Positions 35,329-45,377 of a stretch of DNA of 64,000 nt are shown piece by piece (within the stretch, counting starts at the first letter, position 1; every line of letters begins with the position of its first letter). The stretch covers positions 3,496,071-3,560,070 of the forward strand of contig CP032507.1 in assembly GCA_008375315.1 (NCBI GenBank), in the 5' to 3' direction. The stretch comes from Ectothiorhodospiraceae bacterium BW-2. Its GTDB lineage: Bacteria; Pseudomonadota; Gammaproteobacteria; Thiohalomonadales; Thiohalomonadaceae. The translations under genes were made by a program, and so were the position numbers. Below the pieces are notes generated by a model that was given only the letters and a program-made list of their open reading frames with translations, had not been told where the DNA came from and did no database searches.

Positions 35329-37215
35329 ATGATGAATGGGCTGACAAGACGAGCATTTTTAATAGCGATGGCGCAGGCAAGTACAGCCTGTGTGATCTCT
35401 TTGGGTCTGACAGGATGTAACGACGATGATAAAGAGGCGAGCTTTGAGCATGGGGTAGCCAGCGGCGACCCGCTCAGCGATAGCGTGATCATCTGGACTC
35501 GCGTAACGCCAGTTAACAGTGGAGAGGTAGTCGTCTCTTGGGAGGTGGCGACCGATAGCGGCTTTACCAATCTAGTCAACACCGACAGCACCACGACTGA
35601 GGCTAGCAACGACTATACGATTAAGGTGGATGTACGGGGTCTGACTGCCGGCACGAAATACTACTACCGCTTCAAAGCCGGCAATAGCTATTCGGCAACC
35701 GGTGAAACCATGACATTGCCAACCGGCAGTCTGGATAGTCTCAAGATGGCTCTGTTCTCCTGCGCCATGTGGGAGCATGGCTATTTTCACGCCTACGCCG
35801 ATGCCGCAAAACAGTCTCCGGATGTCGTATTCCATAGTGGAGACTATATTTATGAGTATGCTAGTGGCAAATATCCCTCTCCAACAGGTAGCCCGATACG
35901 GGTATTTGAACCGACCCACGAGATCGTCACCTTAGAGGACTATCGTCAACGCTACGCCCAGTACCGAACCGATGCGGCGCTACAGGAGCTCCACCGCATC
36001 GCCCCTTGGATCGTGATTTGGGATGACCATGAGGTGGCCAACGATAGCTACAAAGAGGGCGCGGAAAATCATGATGAGTCAGAGGGAGACTATATCACCC
36101 GTAAAGCGGCGGCTCTTCAAGCCTATTATGAGTGGCTACCGATTCGTATCCAAAATCCGAATGACCTAGCGCAGGCCTACCGCAGTTTCGATTTTGGCGA
36201 TCTGCTCAGTCTCCATGTTTTGGAGACCCGGCTTCTAGCTCGCGATCTGTCGGCAGCCGGAAAGCAGAGCCAGCTAGCTCTTATCCAAGACCCAGCAGAG
36301 CGACAGGCAGCGATGGCCGATCTCACCGCGACACTAGCCGACTCTTCCCGCAAATTGATGGGAGAGACCCAGATGGCTTGGCTGCAACAGAAAATGAGCG
36401 CCTCAATGGCTTCGTGGCAAGTCTTGGGGAATGAGACAATGATGGCGCAGATGAAACTTCCACAATCTATTTTGCTATTTGAGCTAGATGCGACCGATTT
36501 TGCCGCTATCGCAGCAATGCTGCAATACAATGCCACCATGGGCGGAGCTCCAACGGCGGCAACAATGACCGATGATGGATTGGAAACTGCGATTGTGGCG
36601 GCTCTAATTCAAGCCGGTCTGAGCGAGGAGCAGGCCGCTGCTATGGCTCCCGAAAAGGTGACGAAGCTGGAAAAGCTAGCCCAAGAGACCAAATTGCCCT
36701 ACAACTTAGATGCGTGGGATGGCTACCCCTACGAACAGGCGACAGTGATGGGAATGGCCGCTCAGATCCACCAGACCAAGATCGCGGCGGGCATTCATAG
36801 CAACCTAATCGTGTTAACCGGCGACTCCCACAACTCTTGGGCTAACAACCTCCGTTTTGTCGATCCGACAAGCGGTGTTGAAACGCCGGTAGGAGTCGAA
36901 TTTGCCGGCAGCAGCGTCTCCTCGGTCGGACTGGAAAAGGAGTTGCAAGAGCTGCTAGTTAGCGGTGGAGTCATCACACCGGAGCAGTTTGATGCCGATC
37001 TATTTGCCGGCATATTTAACTACTATATCGAAGATAATCAGTTTTTGGATATGAAGCATCGCGGTTACACCCTAGTGACCTTCACCAAAGAGCAGGCTAA
37101 AGCGGAGTATCATCAACTAGATAATATTTTGACCAGCCACTACGACACCTCGGCCAAACGCATCACCACCATCACCGTTAAAAACGGTGCCCATAAAATC
37201 GACTCTATCGCCTAA
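35329..37215 (+). CDS. phoD: PhoD-family alkaline phosphatase/phosphodiesterase, Tat lipoprotein
   Basis: From ATG 35329 the protein is 628 aa. It has a Tat signal (TRRAFL) ending in a lipobox LTGC, so it is exported folded and lipid-anchored. A fibronectin-like N-domain (about 40-125) is followed by the PhoD metallophosphatase core with SCAMWEHGYFHAY, HSGDYIYEY, WDDHEVANDSY and LTGDSHNSW, which hold the Fe/Ca ligands. An Ala/Met-rich insert (about 370-440) is atypical. Likely scavenges phosphate from diesters. It sits between two signalling loci and may be their accessory or simply inserted there. Confidence 0.92.
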   Translation: MMNGLTRRAFLIAMAQASTACVISLGLTGCNDDDKEASFEHGVASGDPLSDSVIIWTRVTPVNSGEVVVSWEVATDSGFTNLVNTDSTTTEASNDYTIKVDVRGLTAGTKYYYRFKAGNSYSATGETMTLPTGSLDSLKMALFSCAMWEHGYFHAYADAAKQSPDVVFHSGDYIYEYASGKYPSPTGSPIRVFEPTHEIVTLEDYRQRYAQYRTDAALQELHRIAPWIVIWDDHEVANDSYKEGAENHDESEGDYITRKAAALQAYYEWLPIRIQNPNDLAQAYRSFDFGDLLSLHVLETRLLARDLSAAGKQSQLALIQDPAERQAAMADLTATLADSSRKLMGETQMAWLQQKMSASMASWQVLGNETMMAQMKLPQSILLFELDATDFAAIAAMLQYNATMGGAPTAATMTDDGLETAIVAALIQAGLSEEQAAAMAPEKVTKLEKLAQETKLPYNLDAWDGYPYEQATVMGMAAQIHQTKIAAGIHSNLIVLTGDSHNSWANNLRFVDPTSGVETPVGVEFAGSSVSSVGLEKELQELLVSGGVITPEQFDADLFAGIFNYYIEDNQFLDMKHRGYTLVTFTKEQAKAEYHQLDNILTSHYDTSAKRITTITVKNGAHKIDSIA

Positions 37216-37232
37216 TTGAAATTGAAGCGCTC

Positions 37233-37264
37233 GGGGGCTGAACTGTTCAGCCCCCTACCTTTTT
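37233..37264 (+). terminator. Rho-independent terminator of phoD
   Basis: A perfect 10-bp stem (GGGGGCTGAA with TTCAGCCCCC) with a 3-nt loop is followed by TACCTTTTT. It ends phoD just before the convergent kinase gene. Confidence 0.85.
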
Positions 37265-40200
37265 CACCCAGTTAATTTAGCCCCCAAACGCTGTGCTAGC
37301 ACCGTTAACTGCCGATGCGCCTCTTCATACTCAAACTCATCCACCAGCGCCGCCACCCGCTCTAGCTGATCCTGTTGTCGTGAGCCGAGCAGTTTAAACA
37401 GCGGCTGTAGCTTCTGTGCCGTATCGTACTGGTAGCACTGCATCGCCTGCGACACGCTATTGAGCTGCTCAGTTAACGCCTCCCTATCGAACGATGATAT
37501 CTCCGCTTCATCGCTATCGTCCCCAACGGGGGTTAGCTCCTCCCAATGACAGGCCTTTAGTGCCGCCATCACCCGCTCTAGCTCCTGCTTAAGCGCCAAA
37601 AACGACGACTCACAGTCAGCGCTCGACTCGCGGCACTGCAGCTCCAGCACGCTAGCTAGCTCAGAGAGCCGCTCGGCACCTATATTCGCCGCCACCCCCT
37701 TTAGGGTATGGGCTAAACGGATAAGTGTCTGCGGCTGCGACTCCTCTAACGCTTGGGTAAACGACTCGCTAAAGTGGCCTTGATTGTCAATAAATCGGTA
37801 GAGCAGTTTTTGATAGAGCTTCGGGTTACCGTTAGCCGCTTTTAGCCCCTGATGAACATTAATCACCCCTTCTAAAGGCGCTAAACTGCTCGCTACGCCT
37901 CTTAAGAGGAGATCAGCCTCAATCGTGGCGCTAGCTGGATTAACAGAGCCGCTCTCTGCCGCTAACCACTTCATTAAGGTCGCCTCAAACTGTTCGGTAT
38001 CAATCGGTTTCGTAAGATAGCCATTCATGCCGGCGGTAAAGGCGCGTTGTCGATCTTCGGCCATCGTGTTTGCGCTCATAGCAATAATCGGCACCTGAAA
38101 CGGCACTTGGGCAGAGGCACCGCGGCGCCGAATCTCCCGCGTCGCGCTGTAGCCATCCATCACCGGCATCTGAATATCCATTAAAATCAGATCAAACCGC
38201 TGCTGTTCGAACTGTTGCAGCGCCTCAGCGCCATTATTGACACTCACCACCTGTAGTGGATACTGAGAGAGCAGCTCTAGCGCTAACTCACGATTGAGAT
38301 CATTATCCTCCACCAACAGTACCCGTCGCCGAGGCAGGGAGTGGGGCACAGTCGCTCGCCGCCGCCGTGGCATATCACCGGCTACGATGAGTTTCAGAGT
38401 CGTGGTGGCCAACAGCGCCTGCTTTAACACCGAGGGGAGCAGCGGTTTATCGAGCACCGCCACCACACTCGGCATCGTTTGGGTCTGTTCGGCAACTAGC
38501 TGTGCATTGTGGCAGGTCACAAAGATCACCTTAGGCAGCTCGAAACGAGGTTCAATACACATTAGCCGCTGCACCAGCTCAACGCCGGTCATCTCAGGCA
38601 TCCTCCAGTCTAGCAGCAGGTGGGTGTAAGGCTCTCCGGCTCGCGCCTGCGCCTCTATTTTGGCTAACGCCTGATAGACTAAACTCTCACTCTCGAAACG
38701 GACACCCAAAAGCTGTAGCTGTGCCACATGGGCATTCATTGACACCCGATTATCGTCAATGACCAGCAGTTTAAGCCGCTGCAAGCGTTTACTATCACCC
38801 GCAGAGCTAACCACCCTCTGCCGCCCTAGTGTCACGGTAAACGAAAACCGACTCCCTTGGCCAAGCTCACTCTCTAGCCAGACCCGCCCCCCCATTAGCG
38901 TCACTAACTGCTGGACAATCGACAATCCTAACCCCGTACCGCCATATTGGCGCGTGGTAGTGCTATCGGCCTGCACAAAGGGCTGAAACAGAAACTGCTG
39001 CTGTTCAGGCGAGATGCCGATACCGCTATCACACACCGAACAGAGGAGCTCGACCGACTCAGGCGAACACTGTTCGTTAGCGAGAGAGATCGTGATCTCT
39101 ATCTCCCCCCCCTTAGGGGTAAATTTAATCGCATTTGCGCTAAGATTGGAGAGAATCTGCTCTAGGCGCAGTGGATCACCAATGAGATTGAGCGGTAGCT
39201 GTGGCTGTAACACGATATTGAACTCTAACTGCTTCTCCTTTGCCTGCAACCGAAGCTGATTAGCGATACTATCGAGCACCGACTCTAGGTTAAACTCAAT
39301 CTTCTCTAAGGTAATTTTCCCAGCCTCCCCTTTAGAGTAGTCGAGTATATCGTTAATAATACGCATTAAGTTTCTACCCGAGAGGTGGATCTTCTCTAAA
39401 AAGTTTCGCTCTCTGGCCTCTAACGACCCACTGAGCGCGAGTTGACTCATGCCGATAATCGCATTCATCGGGGTGCGAATTTCGTGGCTCATATTGGCTA
39501 GAAACTGACTTTTGGCTCGATTAGCGTTCTCTGCGGCGATAATCGCCTGCTCTAAACGCTGTCGGCTCTGCTTTAACTGCCGATCAGCCTCCTGCCGCTC
39601 GGTCACATCGCGATTGGAGGCGCGGCGGCTAATCTCGCCCGACTCGCTATCGACCACCGCGCGGCAGATATGCTCTAACCAGCACACACTGCCATCGGCT
39701 CGATAGATGCGAAAGGTGATCGCCCCGGGGGCCTCATTATCAAAGTGGTTCGCAAAGTGGTGCCTAACCTGTCGCTGATCGTCGGGGTGGACAATCTCTA
39801 GTAGTAGATCGGGCTGCTGCTGAAACTGCCTCTCATGGTAGCCGGTAATGTGGTAGCAGGAGGGGGAGCAGAAGAGCAGCTCACCATCGGCTCTAATCCA
39901 AGTCTCCCAATCTACCGTATATTGCAACACAGTGGAGTAGAGCTGCTGTGACCGTAACAGTTCGGTTGAACGCTCGGCGACCAGCCGCTCCAGATGTCTC
40001 TGGTGCTCTACTAGCTCGGCACTCGCTTGCTGTAGCGCAAACTCGGTCTCCTTATCAACTAACAGTAGTAGCTGCTGTCCGACCGCCGTCTCCCCTCCCG
40101 GCAGTGCCATGAGATGAATATCGACCACGCCCTCCTCGCCACGGTTGTCAAGCGATCCAGCTAGCCGCACAGGGCCTAAGGTATAGGGCTGCCCCTCGGT

Positions 40201-40632
40201 ATCTCGTTTCAAAAGCTCATGCAGCACCTCCCTATCTTGTCGTTGAAATAGGCGTAGTAGCGGTCGATGGAGAAGCTCGCTACTTTGTAGCTGAAACAGC
40301 TTTTGCGCCTGCTGATTTAACTCCACCAAAATACCACGACTATCGACCACCAGCGCCGGTAGTGGAATCAGATGGAACAGTAGCCGGTAGCGCTCTAAGT
40401 TGAGACTCGCCTTCGATTCGGCCACCAATAGCTCCTGATTCTGCTGCTCCAGCTCGGCTTGATAGAGGTGTAGCTCCTCTAAAAGCTGCTGCACCAGTGC
40501 CGACTCGTCGCTCAGAGGCTCGGTCGGATTATCGTGCTCGGCTAACCAGCGCTGATGGCTCTCCATCGCCTCTTTAACCCGTTGGCGCAAACGATGCAAA
40601 TTGACCTGTTGCCCCGATCTCTCTCTCATCAA
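37264..40632 (-). CDS. Hybrid histidine kinase: PAS-PAS-HK-REC-REC-HPt
   Basis: The 1122 aa have no membrane helix. Order: N-terminal coiled coil and PAS (about 1-195), paralogous to the PAS-only protein at 29812-30798; a second PAS (about 230-350); HisKA with H383 (NMSHEIRTP); HATPase (NLSANAIKF, DSGIGI, GGTGLGL); a first REC (D675 in LLDWRMPE); a second REC (D819 in LMDIQMPV); HPt with H975 (AHTLKG). The first REC keeps its Asp and Lys but has a looser fit. This is a cytoplasmic phosphorelay hub without an own DNA-binding output. It diverges from queC. Confidence 0.93.
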   Translation of the reverse strand: MMRERSGQQVNLHRLRQRVKEAMESHQRWLAEHDNPTEPLSDESALVQQLLEELHLYQAELEQQNQELLVAESKASLNLERYRLLFHLIPLPALVVDSRGILVELNQQAQKLFQLQSSELLHRPLLRLFQRQDREVLHELLKRDTEGQPYTLGPVRLAGSLDNRGEEGVVDIHLMALPGGETAVGQQLLLLVDKETEFALQQASAELVEHQRHLERLVAERSTELLRSQQLYSTVLQYTVDWETWIRADGELLFCSPSCYHITGYHERQFQQQPDLLLEIVHPDDQRQVRHHFANHFDNEAPGAITFRIYRADGSVCWLEHICRAVVDSESGEISRRASNRDVTERQEADRQLKQSRQRLEQAIIAAENANRAKSQFLANMSHEIRTPMNAIIGMSQLALSGSLEARERNFLEKIHLSGRNLMRIINDILDYSKGEAGKITLEKIEFNLESVLDSIANQLRLQAKEKQLEFNIVLQPQLPLNLIGDPLRLEQILSNLSANAIKFTPKGGEIEITISLANEQCSPESVELLCSVCDSGIGISPEQQQFLFQPFVQADSTTTRQYGGTGLGLSIVQQLVTLMGGRVWLESELGQGSRFSFTVTLGRQRVVSSAGDSKRLQRLKLLVIDDNRVSMNAHVAQLQLLGVRFESESLVYQALAKIEAQARAGEPYTHLLLDWRMPEMTGVELVQRLMCIEPRFELPKVIFVTCHNAQLVAEQTQTMPSVVAVLDKPLLPSVLKQALLATTTLKLIVAGDMPRRRRATVPHSLPRRRVLLVEDNDLNRELALELLSQYPLQVVSVNNGAEALQQFEQQRFDLILMDIQMPVMDGYSATREIRRRGASAQVPFQVPIIAMSANTMAEDRQRAFTAGMNGYLTKPIDTEQFEATLMKWLAAESGSVNPASATIEADLLLRGVASSLAPLEGVINVHQGLKAANGNPKLYQKLLYRFIDNQGHFSESFTQALEESQPQTLIRLAHTLKGVAANIGAERLSELASVLELQCRESSADCESSFLALKQELERVMAALKACHWEELTPVGDDSDEAEISSFDREALTEQLNSVSQAMQCYQYDTAQKLQPLFKLLGSRQQDQLERVAALVDEFEYEEAHRQLTVLAQRLGAKLTG

Positions 40633-40754
40633 CCTTGCCCTCTCCTAGAAAAAATCCCCCCTATATTCACTAGGGGTATTGTAACATAGCACTCTTGCGA
40701 ACCCTTTTTCCGTTTCGATAACGACCCACCAACACAGCAAAGGAGCAGCGCGGT

Positions 40755-41426
40755 ATGAAGCAAGCGGTTGTCATTTTATCAGGCGGGCAGGACTCCACCA
40801 CCTGCCTCTATTGGGCGCTATCGCGCTGGGAGCGAACGCAACTGACTGCACTCACCTTCGACTATGGCCAGCGCCACCGAGCAGAGCTTCACGCTGCCCG
40901 TCAGATTGCCGCACTAGCGGGAGTTAGCCATCTCGAACTGCCGCTAAATACCTTTGCCGCCCTCGGTGGCACTGCGCTAACCGAGGCCTCGATTGCTGTC
41001 GAGCCGCCGACAACGGGACTACCCAATACCTTTGTCCCGGGTCGGAATCTCATCTTTCTCACCTTTGCCGCCGCATTAGCTTGGCAGCAGGGGGCACACC
41101 ACCTAGTCACCGGTGTCGCCCAGACCGACTACAGCGGCTATCCCGACTGCCGCCAACCGACGATTGCGGCCCAGCAGCGAGCGCTACAACTGGGGCTAGA
41201 GTACGATATAACTATCCATACCCCGCTCATGGAGCTCACCAAAGCAGAGACGGTGACACTAGCACAACAGCTCGGAGCGATGGAGGCGCTCGCTTGGAGC
41301 CATAGCTGCTATAACGGTAGCATCCCCCCCTGTGGCCACTGCGCTGCCTGCCAACTACGAGCGGCCGGTTTTGCCACCGCCGGCGTGGTCGATCCACTAC
41401 GACAACGATTAGGCCTAACCCCATGA
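40755..41426 (+). CDS. queC: 7-cyano-7-deazaguanine synthase QueC
   Basis: Makes preQ0 in the queuosine pathway, using ATP and ammonia. The 223 aa contain the PP-loop SGGQDS (9-14), FVPGRNL, TDYSGYPDCR and a C-terminal zinc-binding set (C in SHSCYNG, then CGHCAAC). AAGGAG lies 9-10 nt before the ATG. Its stop overlaps the next gene by 4 nt, coupling it to the three-domain QueD-like protein that acts one step earlier. I see no preQ1 riboswitch in the 122-nt upstream region. Confidence 0.96.
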   Translation: MKQAVVILSGGQDSTTCLYWALSRWERTQLTALTFDYGQRHRAELHAARQIAALAGVSHLELPLNTFAALGGTALTEASIAVEPPTTGLPNTFVPGRNLIFLTFAAALAWQQGAHHLVTGVAQTDYSGYPDCRQPTIAAQQRALQLGLEYDITIHTPLMELTKAETVTLAQQLGAMEALAWSHSCYNGSIPPCGHCAACQLRAAGFATAGVVDPLRQRLGLTP

Positions 41427-42481
41427 GCAGCCCTCTCTATGCCGTAGCCACCGCATCGTTCGAAGCCGCCTGCCGCCTCGAATCGCTACCTGCCCACCAC
41501 CCGGCACGGGCACTCCACGGCCACTCCTATCTAGCGCAGCTGCGTTGTCGCTATCCCGATCATAGCGATCCCGAAGCGCTACGACAGCAGCTACAGCAGG
41601 CGGTTACCCCGCTCGACTACTGCGATTTAAATAGGGTGATCGCCGAACCGAGCGATGAGAATATCGCCCGCTGGCTGCATACCCAACTTAAACCGCTTCA
41701 GCCACAACAGATCGGCATCCAGAGCGTTGCCACCCAAGGGGTCGATCTCGATAGTCAAGAGAGTGCCCATATCTGGCATAGGTTCCGCTTTGAAGCGGCC
41801 CACCAGCTACCTAATGTCCCGCCAGGACACCCATGTGGTCGAATGCATGGCCACGGTTTTGAGGTCATTCTCCATCTACAACAGCCCCTCCATGGAGCCA
41901 TCATGGGCTACGACTATCGCCAGCTACAGCAGCTATGGCAGCCGCTACATCAACAGCTACACCAGCGCTGTTTGAACGATATTGCCGGACTGGAGAACCC
42001 CACCAGCGAACAGCTCTGCCGTTGGATTTGGCGCCAGCTAAAACCCAAACTACCGCTACTCTCCTGGGTAACTAGCTACGAGACCCACAGCTCAGGCTGC
42101 CACTATAATGGCGAACAGTACCATATCTGGAAAGAGCTGCGTTTTGAGAGCGCCCTAAAACGCGCCGTGGCCGGTCAACCACGACTCTATGGCCACAGCT
42201 ACCGTATTCGGCTCCATCTGACTGCCCCGCTCGATGCCGTTTTGGGCTGGACAGTCGATTACGGAGAGGTCAAACAGCTCTTTCAACCGATCTATCAGCA
42301 GCTCGATCACCAGCTACTAAACCAACAGCTTGCCGAGCCCTCGCTGCCCAACCTGCTCTACCACATTGAGGCGGCGCTAGTGCCAAGGCTACCGCAGTTA
42401 AGCCGAATCGATCTGCTGCAAACGCCCGAGATCGGGGCGGTGTTGCAGCGCGAGACGGGGGAGCCGGTGGTACCGGTTTAG
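41423..42481 (+). CDS. Three-domain QueD-like (6-carboxytetrahydropterin synthase) protein
   Basis: The 352 aa are three tandem T-fold domains of about 115 residues; E. coli QueD has one. Domain 2 (about 116-234) has the Zn set H127, H142, H144, the catalytic Cys C138 and E220, but its LDH dyad reads HQ (180-181). Domain 3 (about 235-345) has lost the Zn His and Cys (L245, Y256) yet keeps the dyad D295-H296. Domain 1 keeps H32 and H34 with Cys for the first His (C17), lacks the catalytic Cys, and has D65-Y66. So a complete catalytic set exists only across domains 2 and 3. Coupled to queC by a 4-nt overlap. Confidence 0.88.
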   Translation: MSSPLYAVATASFEAACRLESLPAHHPARALHGHSYLAQLRCRYPDHSDPEALRQQLQQAVTPLDYCDLNRVIAEPSDENIARWLHTQLKPLQPQQIGIQSVATQGVDLDSQESAHIWHRFRFEAAHQLPNVPPGHPCGRMHGHGFEVILHLQQPLHGAIMGYDYRQLQQLWQPLHQQLHQRCLNDIAGLENPTSEQLCRWIWRQLKPKLPLLSWVTSYETHSSGCHYNGEQYHIWKELRFESALKRAVAGQPRLYGHSYRIRLHLTAPLDAVLGWTVDYGEVKQLFQPIYQQLDHQLLNQQLAEPSLPNLLYHIEAALVPRLPQLSRIDLLQTPEIGAVLQRETGEPVVPV

Positions 42482-42502
42482 GCCAAAGGTGCCGAGTGTC
42501 GG

Positions 42503-45322
42503 TTATTGTGGGTCGTCACACTGGCTAAACGCCTCTTCTAACAGCTGCCGCTGCTGCACCGCGTGCAGCTTAAATGAACCGACGGCAGGCGCCGCACTAC
42601 AGGAGCGTCCCACATATTCAAGCTGCTGCTGTGGCAGCAGACATTGACGAATAGGGTGCTGGCTAGCATACCACGCCCCCTGATTTTTTGGCTCCTCTTG
42701 ACACCAAACGACCTGCGTGGTGTAACGGTAACGCTGTAACACGCCGGTTAAACACGCTTTAGGAAAGGGGTAGTGCTGCTCTAAGCGAATAATCGCCACC
42801 TGCTTGCAGCCTAGTTCACGCCGCTTTTGCAGCAGCTCGTAGTAGAGCTTGCCGCTACAGAGCAGCAGCCGCGTGACCTCTCGCGGCTTAGGGGCATCGC
42901 TATCATCCATCACAGTGAAAAACTCCCCCTGATAGAGCTGCTCTAAGGATGAGATCGACTCTTTGTGACGCAGCAGCGATTTGGGCATCATGACAATGAG
43001 CGGCTTGCGATAGGGGCGCACCATCTGCCGCCGCAGCAGGTGAAAGAGCTGTGCCGGAGTCGAGGGGAGGCAGACCTGAATATTCTGTTCGGCACAGAGC
43101 TGTAGATAGCGCTCCAGCCTAGCTGAACTGTGCTCCGCCCCCTGCCCCTCATAGCCGTGGGGGAGAAACATCGTCAGACCACACAACCGCCCCCACTTCG
43201 CTTCGCCCGAGCTGATAAATTGATCGATCACCACCTGCGCCCCATTGGCAAAGTCGCCGAACTGCGCCTCCCATACCACCAGCGTCTTCGGCTCTGCGGT
43301 AGCGTAGCCATACTCATAGGCGAGCGCCGCCTCTTCCGATAGCAGCGAGTCGATGACACTACACTCCGGCTGCTCCGGTGCAAGGTGTTGCAGCGGAATA
43401 TAGGCCTCCGCCTGATGTTGATTATGCAGTACCGCGTGGCGGTGGGAGAAGGTTCCTCGCCCCGAATCTTGCCCCGAGAGACGAATATCGAACCCCTCCA
43501 TAATCAGCGTAGCGTAGGCCAAGGTCTCGGCCGCCCCCCAGTTAATAGCGAGGGCACCTGCGGCCATTTTGCGCCGATCCTCTAACACTCGCGCCACACG
43601 GGGGTGGAGCTTAAACCCCTCCGGTAGCTGCTGTAAGCGCTCTGAGACTAGCCGCAGACGCGCTAAAGAGACCGCACTTTGACACGGCAGCTCCCAGCTC
43701 TGTTCTAGATAGGGACGCCAGTTGACCCGAAACTCACTCTCAATCCGGCTCGGCCCGATATCAAGCGCTACCACCTCCCCCGCCACTAGCCGCTGACGAT
43801 AGTCGTGCTGGAGCCGTTTTACCCCCTCTTCAGTCAATAGCTGCTCGGCTATCAGCCGCTCACTGTAGCGCCTCACCAGAGTTGGGTGGGTGGCGATCTT
43901 TTGGTACATCATCGGTTGGGTAATTGCCGGCTCATCGGCCTCATTATGGCCGTGGCGCCGATAGCAGACTAGATCGATAACCACATCTTTATGGAAGTGT
44001 TGTCGATACGCCAGCGCCAGCCGTCCGACCCACACCACTGCATCGGGATCATCGCCATTGACATGCAAGATGGGTGCCTCGACCATCTTCGCCACATCGG
44101 TCGCATAGAGGGTCGAACGGGTATCGCGGCGATGGCTAGTGGTAAAGCCTATCTGGTTATTAATCACAATATGGAGTGTGCCACCGGTGGTATAGCCTCT
44201 AGCCTGCGACATCTGTAGCGTCTCCATCACCACCCCTTGAGCGGCAAAAGCAGAGTCGCCATGCACCACCACCGGCACGACCCGCTCGCGACGATGGTCA
44301 CCATAGCGCTGTTGGCGAGCCCTCACCGAACCCTGTACCACAGGGGCAACAATCTCCAGATGGGAGGGGTTGAAGGCCAACACGAGATGGAGCGGTACGC
44401 CGGCGGTATTTATATTAGTGGAGTAGCCCTTATGGTACTTCACATCACCGGCACCGGGCTGCTCTAGCTCCCCCTCAAACTCATTAAAGAGCCGTTGGGG
44501 CGCTTTACCTAAGATATTAATCAGCACATTAAGCCGCCCCCGATGGGCCATACCAAGGACAATCTCCGCTATCTTCTGCTCACCTGAACGCTGTATTAGA
44601 TCATCTAGTAGCGGAATCAGCGCCTCCCCCCCTTCGAGCGAAAAGCGCTTTTGGCCGACATAACGGCTATGGAGATAGCGCTCTAGCCCCTCAGCCGCGA
44701 CAATGCGCTGTAGTAGCCGCTGTCGGGTCAGGCTATCGAGGGGGGGACGAGGACGCTCAATCCGCTGCTGTAACCACCGCTTTTCGGCCGTATCGCTCAG
44801 GTGCATATAGTCATACCCGATCGTGCCGCAGTAGCTCTGGCGGAGCTGGGCGAGGATATCTTTGAGCATTAACTCCTGCGGAGCGACTAACGAGCCGGTA
44901 TCAAAAAAGAGGCTCATATCCTCCTCAGTTAGCTGATGATAGGCCGGATTGAGCTCCTCGATACCGCTCGCTGGATAGTGCTTTAACGGATCGAGATCGG
45001 CACACTGATGGCCACGAACACGATAGGCGTCAATCAGCCGCAGCACCGCCCCCTGTTTAGCCGCTGTCGGTCGGGGTGCGGTAGTCTCGGCAACGAGAGT
45101 GGCCACAGGCGGTGGAGCGTTTAACTGCCTTGATTGTTCAATCGCTACTTGGGGCGGCGCTGAGGCGTGGGGATCGTCAAAATAGCGCTGCCACCTTAAC
45201 GGAACTCGCTGCCTATCTTGAAGATAATCGTCGTAGAGCGCCTCAATATAGGGCGCATTTGCACCATACAAAAATGAGCTGCCGAGCAGCTCGGTGACGC
45301 TTTTGCTCATCCTCTCACCCAT
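42503..45322 (-). CDS. sucA: 2-oxoglutarate dehydrogenase E1 component
   Basis: Thiamine-diphosphate enzyme that decarboxylates 2-oxoglutarate in the citric-acid cycle. The 939 aa match the family. They start with the E1o N-terminal segment (FLYGANAPYIEALYDDY), followed by GMAHRGRLNVL, GDSAFAAQG, the ThDP site region VNGDDP..YRRHGHNE, and the C-terminal pyrimidine domain with FGDFANGAQVV. A start at the internal ATG 45310 is possible. No sucB or lpd follows: the downstream neighbour is the convergent QueD-like gene. Confidence 0.96.
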   Translation of the reverse strand: MGERMSKSVTELLGSSFLYGANAPYIEALYDDYLQDRQRVPLRWQRYFDDPHASAPPQVAIEQSRQLNAPPPVATLVAETTAPRPTAAKQGAVLRLIDAYRVRGHQCADLDPLKHYPASGIEELNPAYHQLTEEDMSLFFDTGSLVAPQELMLKDILAQLRQSYCGTIGYDYMHLSDTAEKRWLQQRIERPRPPLDSLTRQRLLQRIVAAEGLERYLHSRYVGQKRFSLEGGEALIPLLDDLIQRSGEQKIAEIVLGMAHRGRLNVLINILGKAPQRLFNEFEGELEQPGAGDVKYHKGYSTNINTAGVPLHLVLAFNPSHLEIVAPVVQGSVRARQQRYGDHRRERVVPVVVHGDSAFAAQGVVMETLQMSQARGYTTGGTLHIVINNQIGFTTSHRRDTRSTLYATDVAKMVEAPILHVNGDDPDAVVWVGRLALAYRQHFHKDVVIDLVCYRRHGHNEADEPAITQPMMYQKIATHPTLVRRYSERLIAEQLLTEEGVKRLQHDYRQRLVAGEVVALDIGPSRIESEFRVNWRPYLEQSWELPCQSAVSLARLRLVSERLQQLPEGFKLHPRVARVLEDRRKMAAGALAINWGAAETLAYATLIMEGFDIRLSGQDSGRGTFSHRHAVLHNQHQAEAYIPLQHLAPEQPECSVIDSLLSEEAALAYEYGYATAEPKTLVVWEAQFGDFANGAQVVIDQFISSGEAKWGRLCGLTMFLPHGYEGQGAEHSSARLERYLQLCAEQNIQVCLPSTPAQLFHLLRRQMVRPYRKPLIVMMPKSLLRHKESISSLEQLYQGEFFTVMDDSDAPKPREVTRLLLCSGKLYYELLQKRRELGCKQVAIIRLEQHYPFPKACLTGVLQRYRYTTQVVWCQEEPKNQGAWYASQHPIRQCLLPQQQLEYVGRSCSAAPAVGSFKLHAVQQRQLLEEAFSQCDDPQ

Positions 45323-45377
45323 CGTTGCTATTAAACCGCGCTAACAGTACCACAACAGCTAGCCCTTGAGCCATACA

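Noticed and set aside
40633-40754. preQ1 riboswitch ahead of queC
   Set aside because: The 122-nt divergent gap shows no preQ1-type pseudoknot elements that I can recognise.
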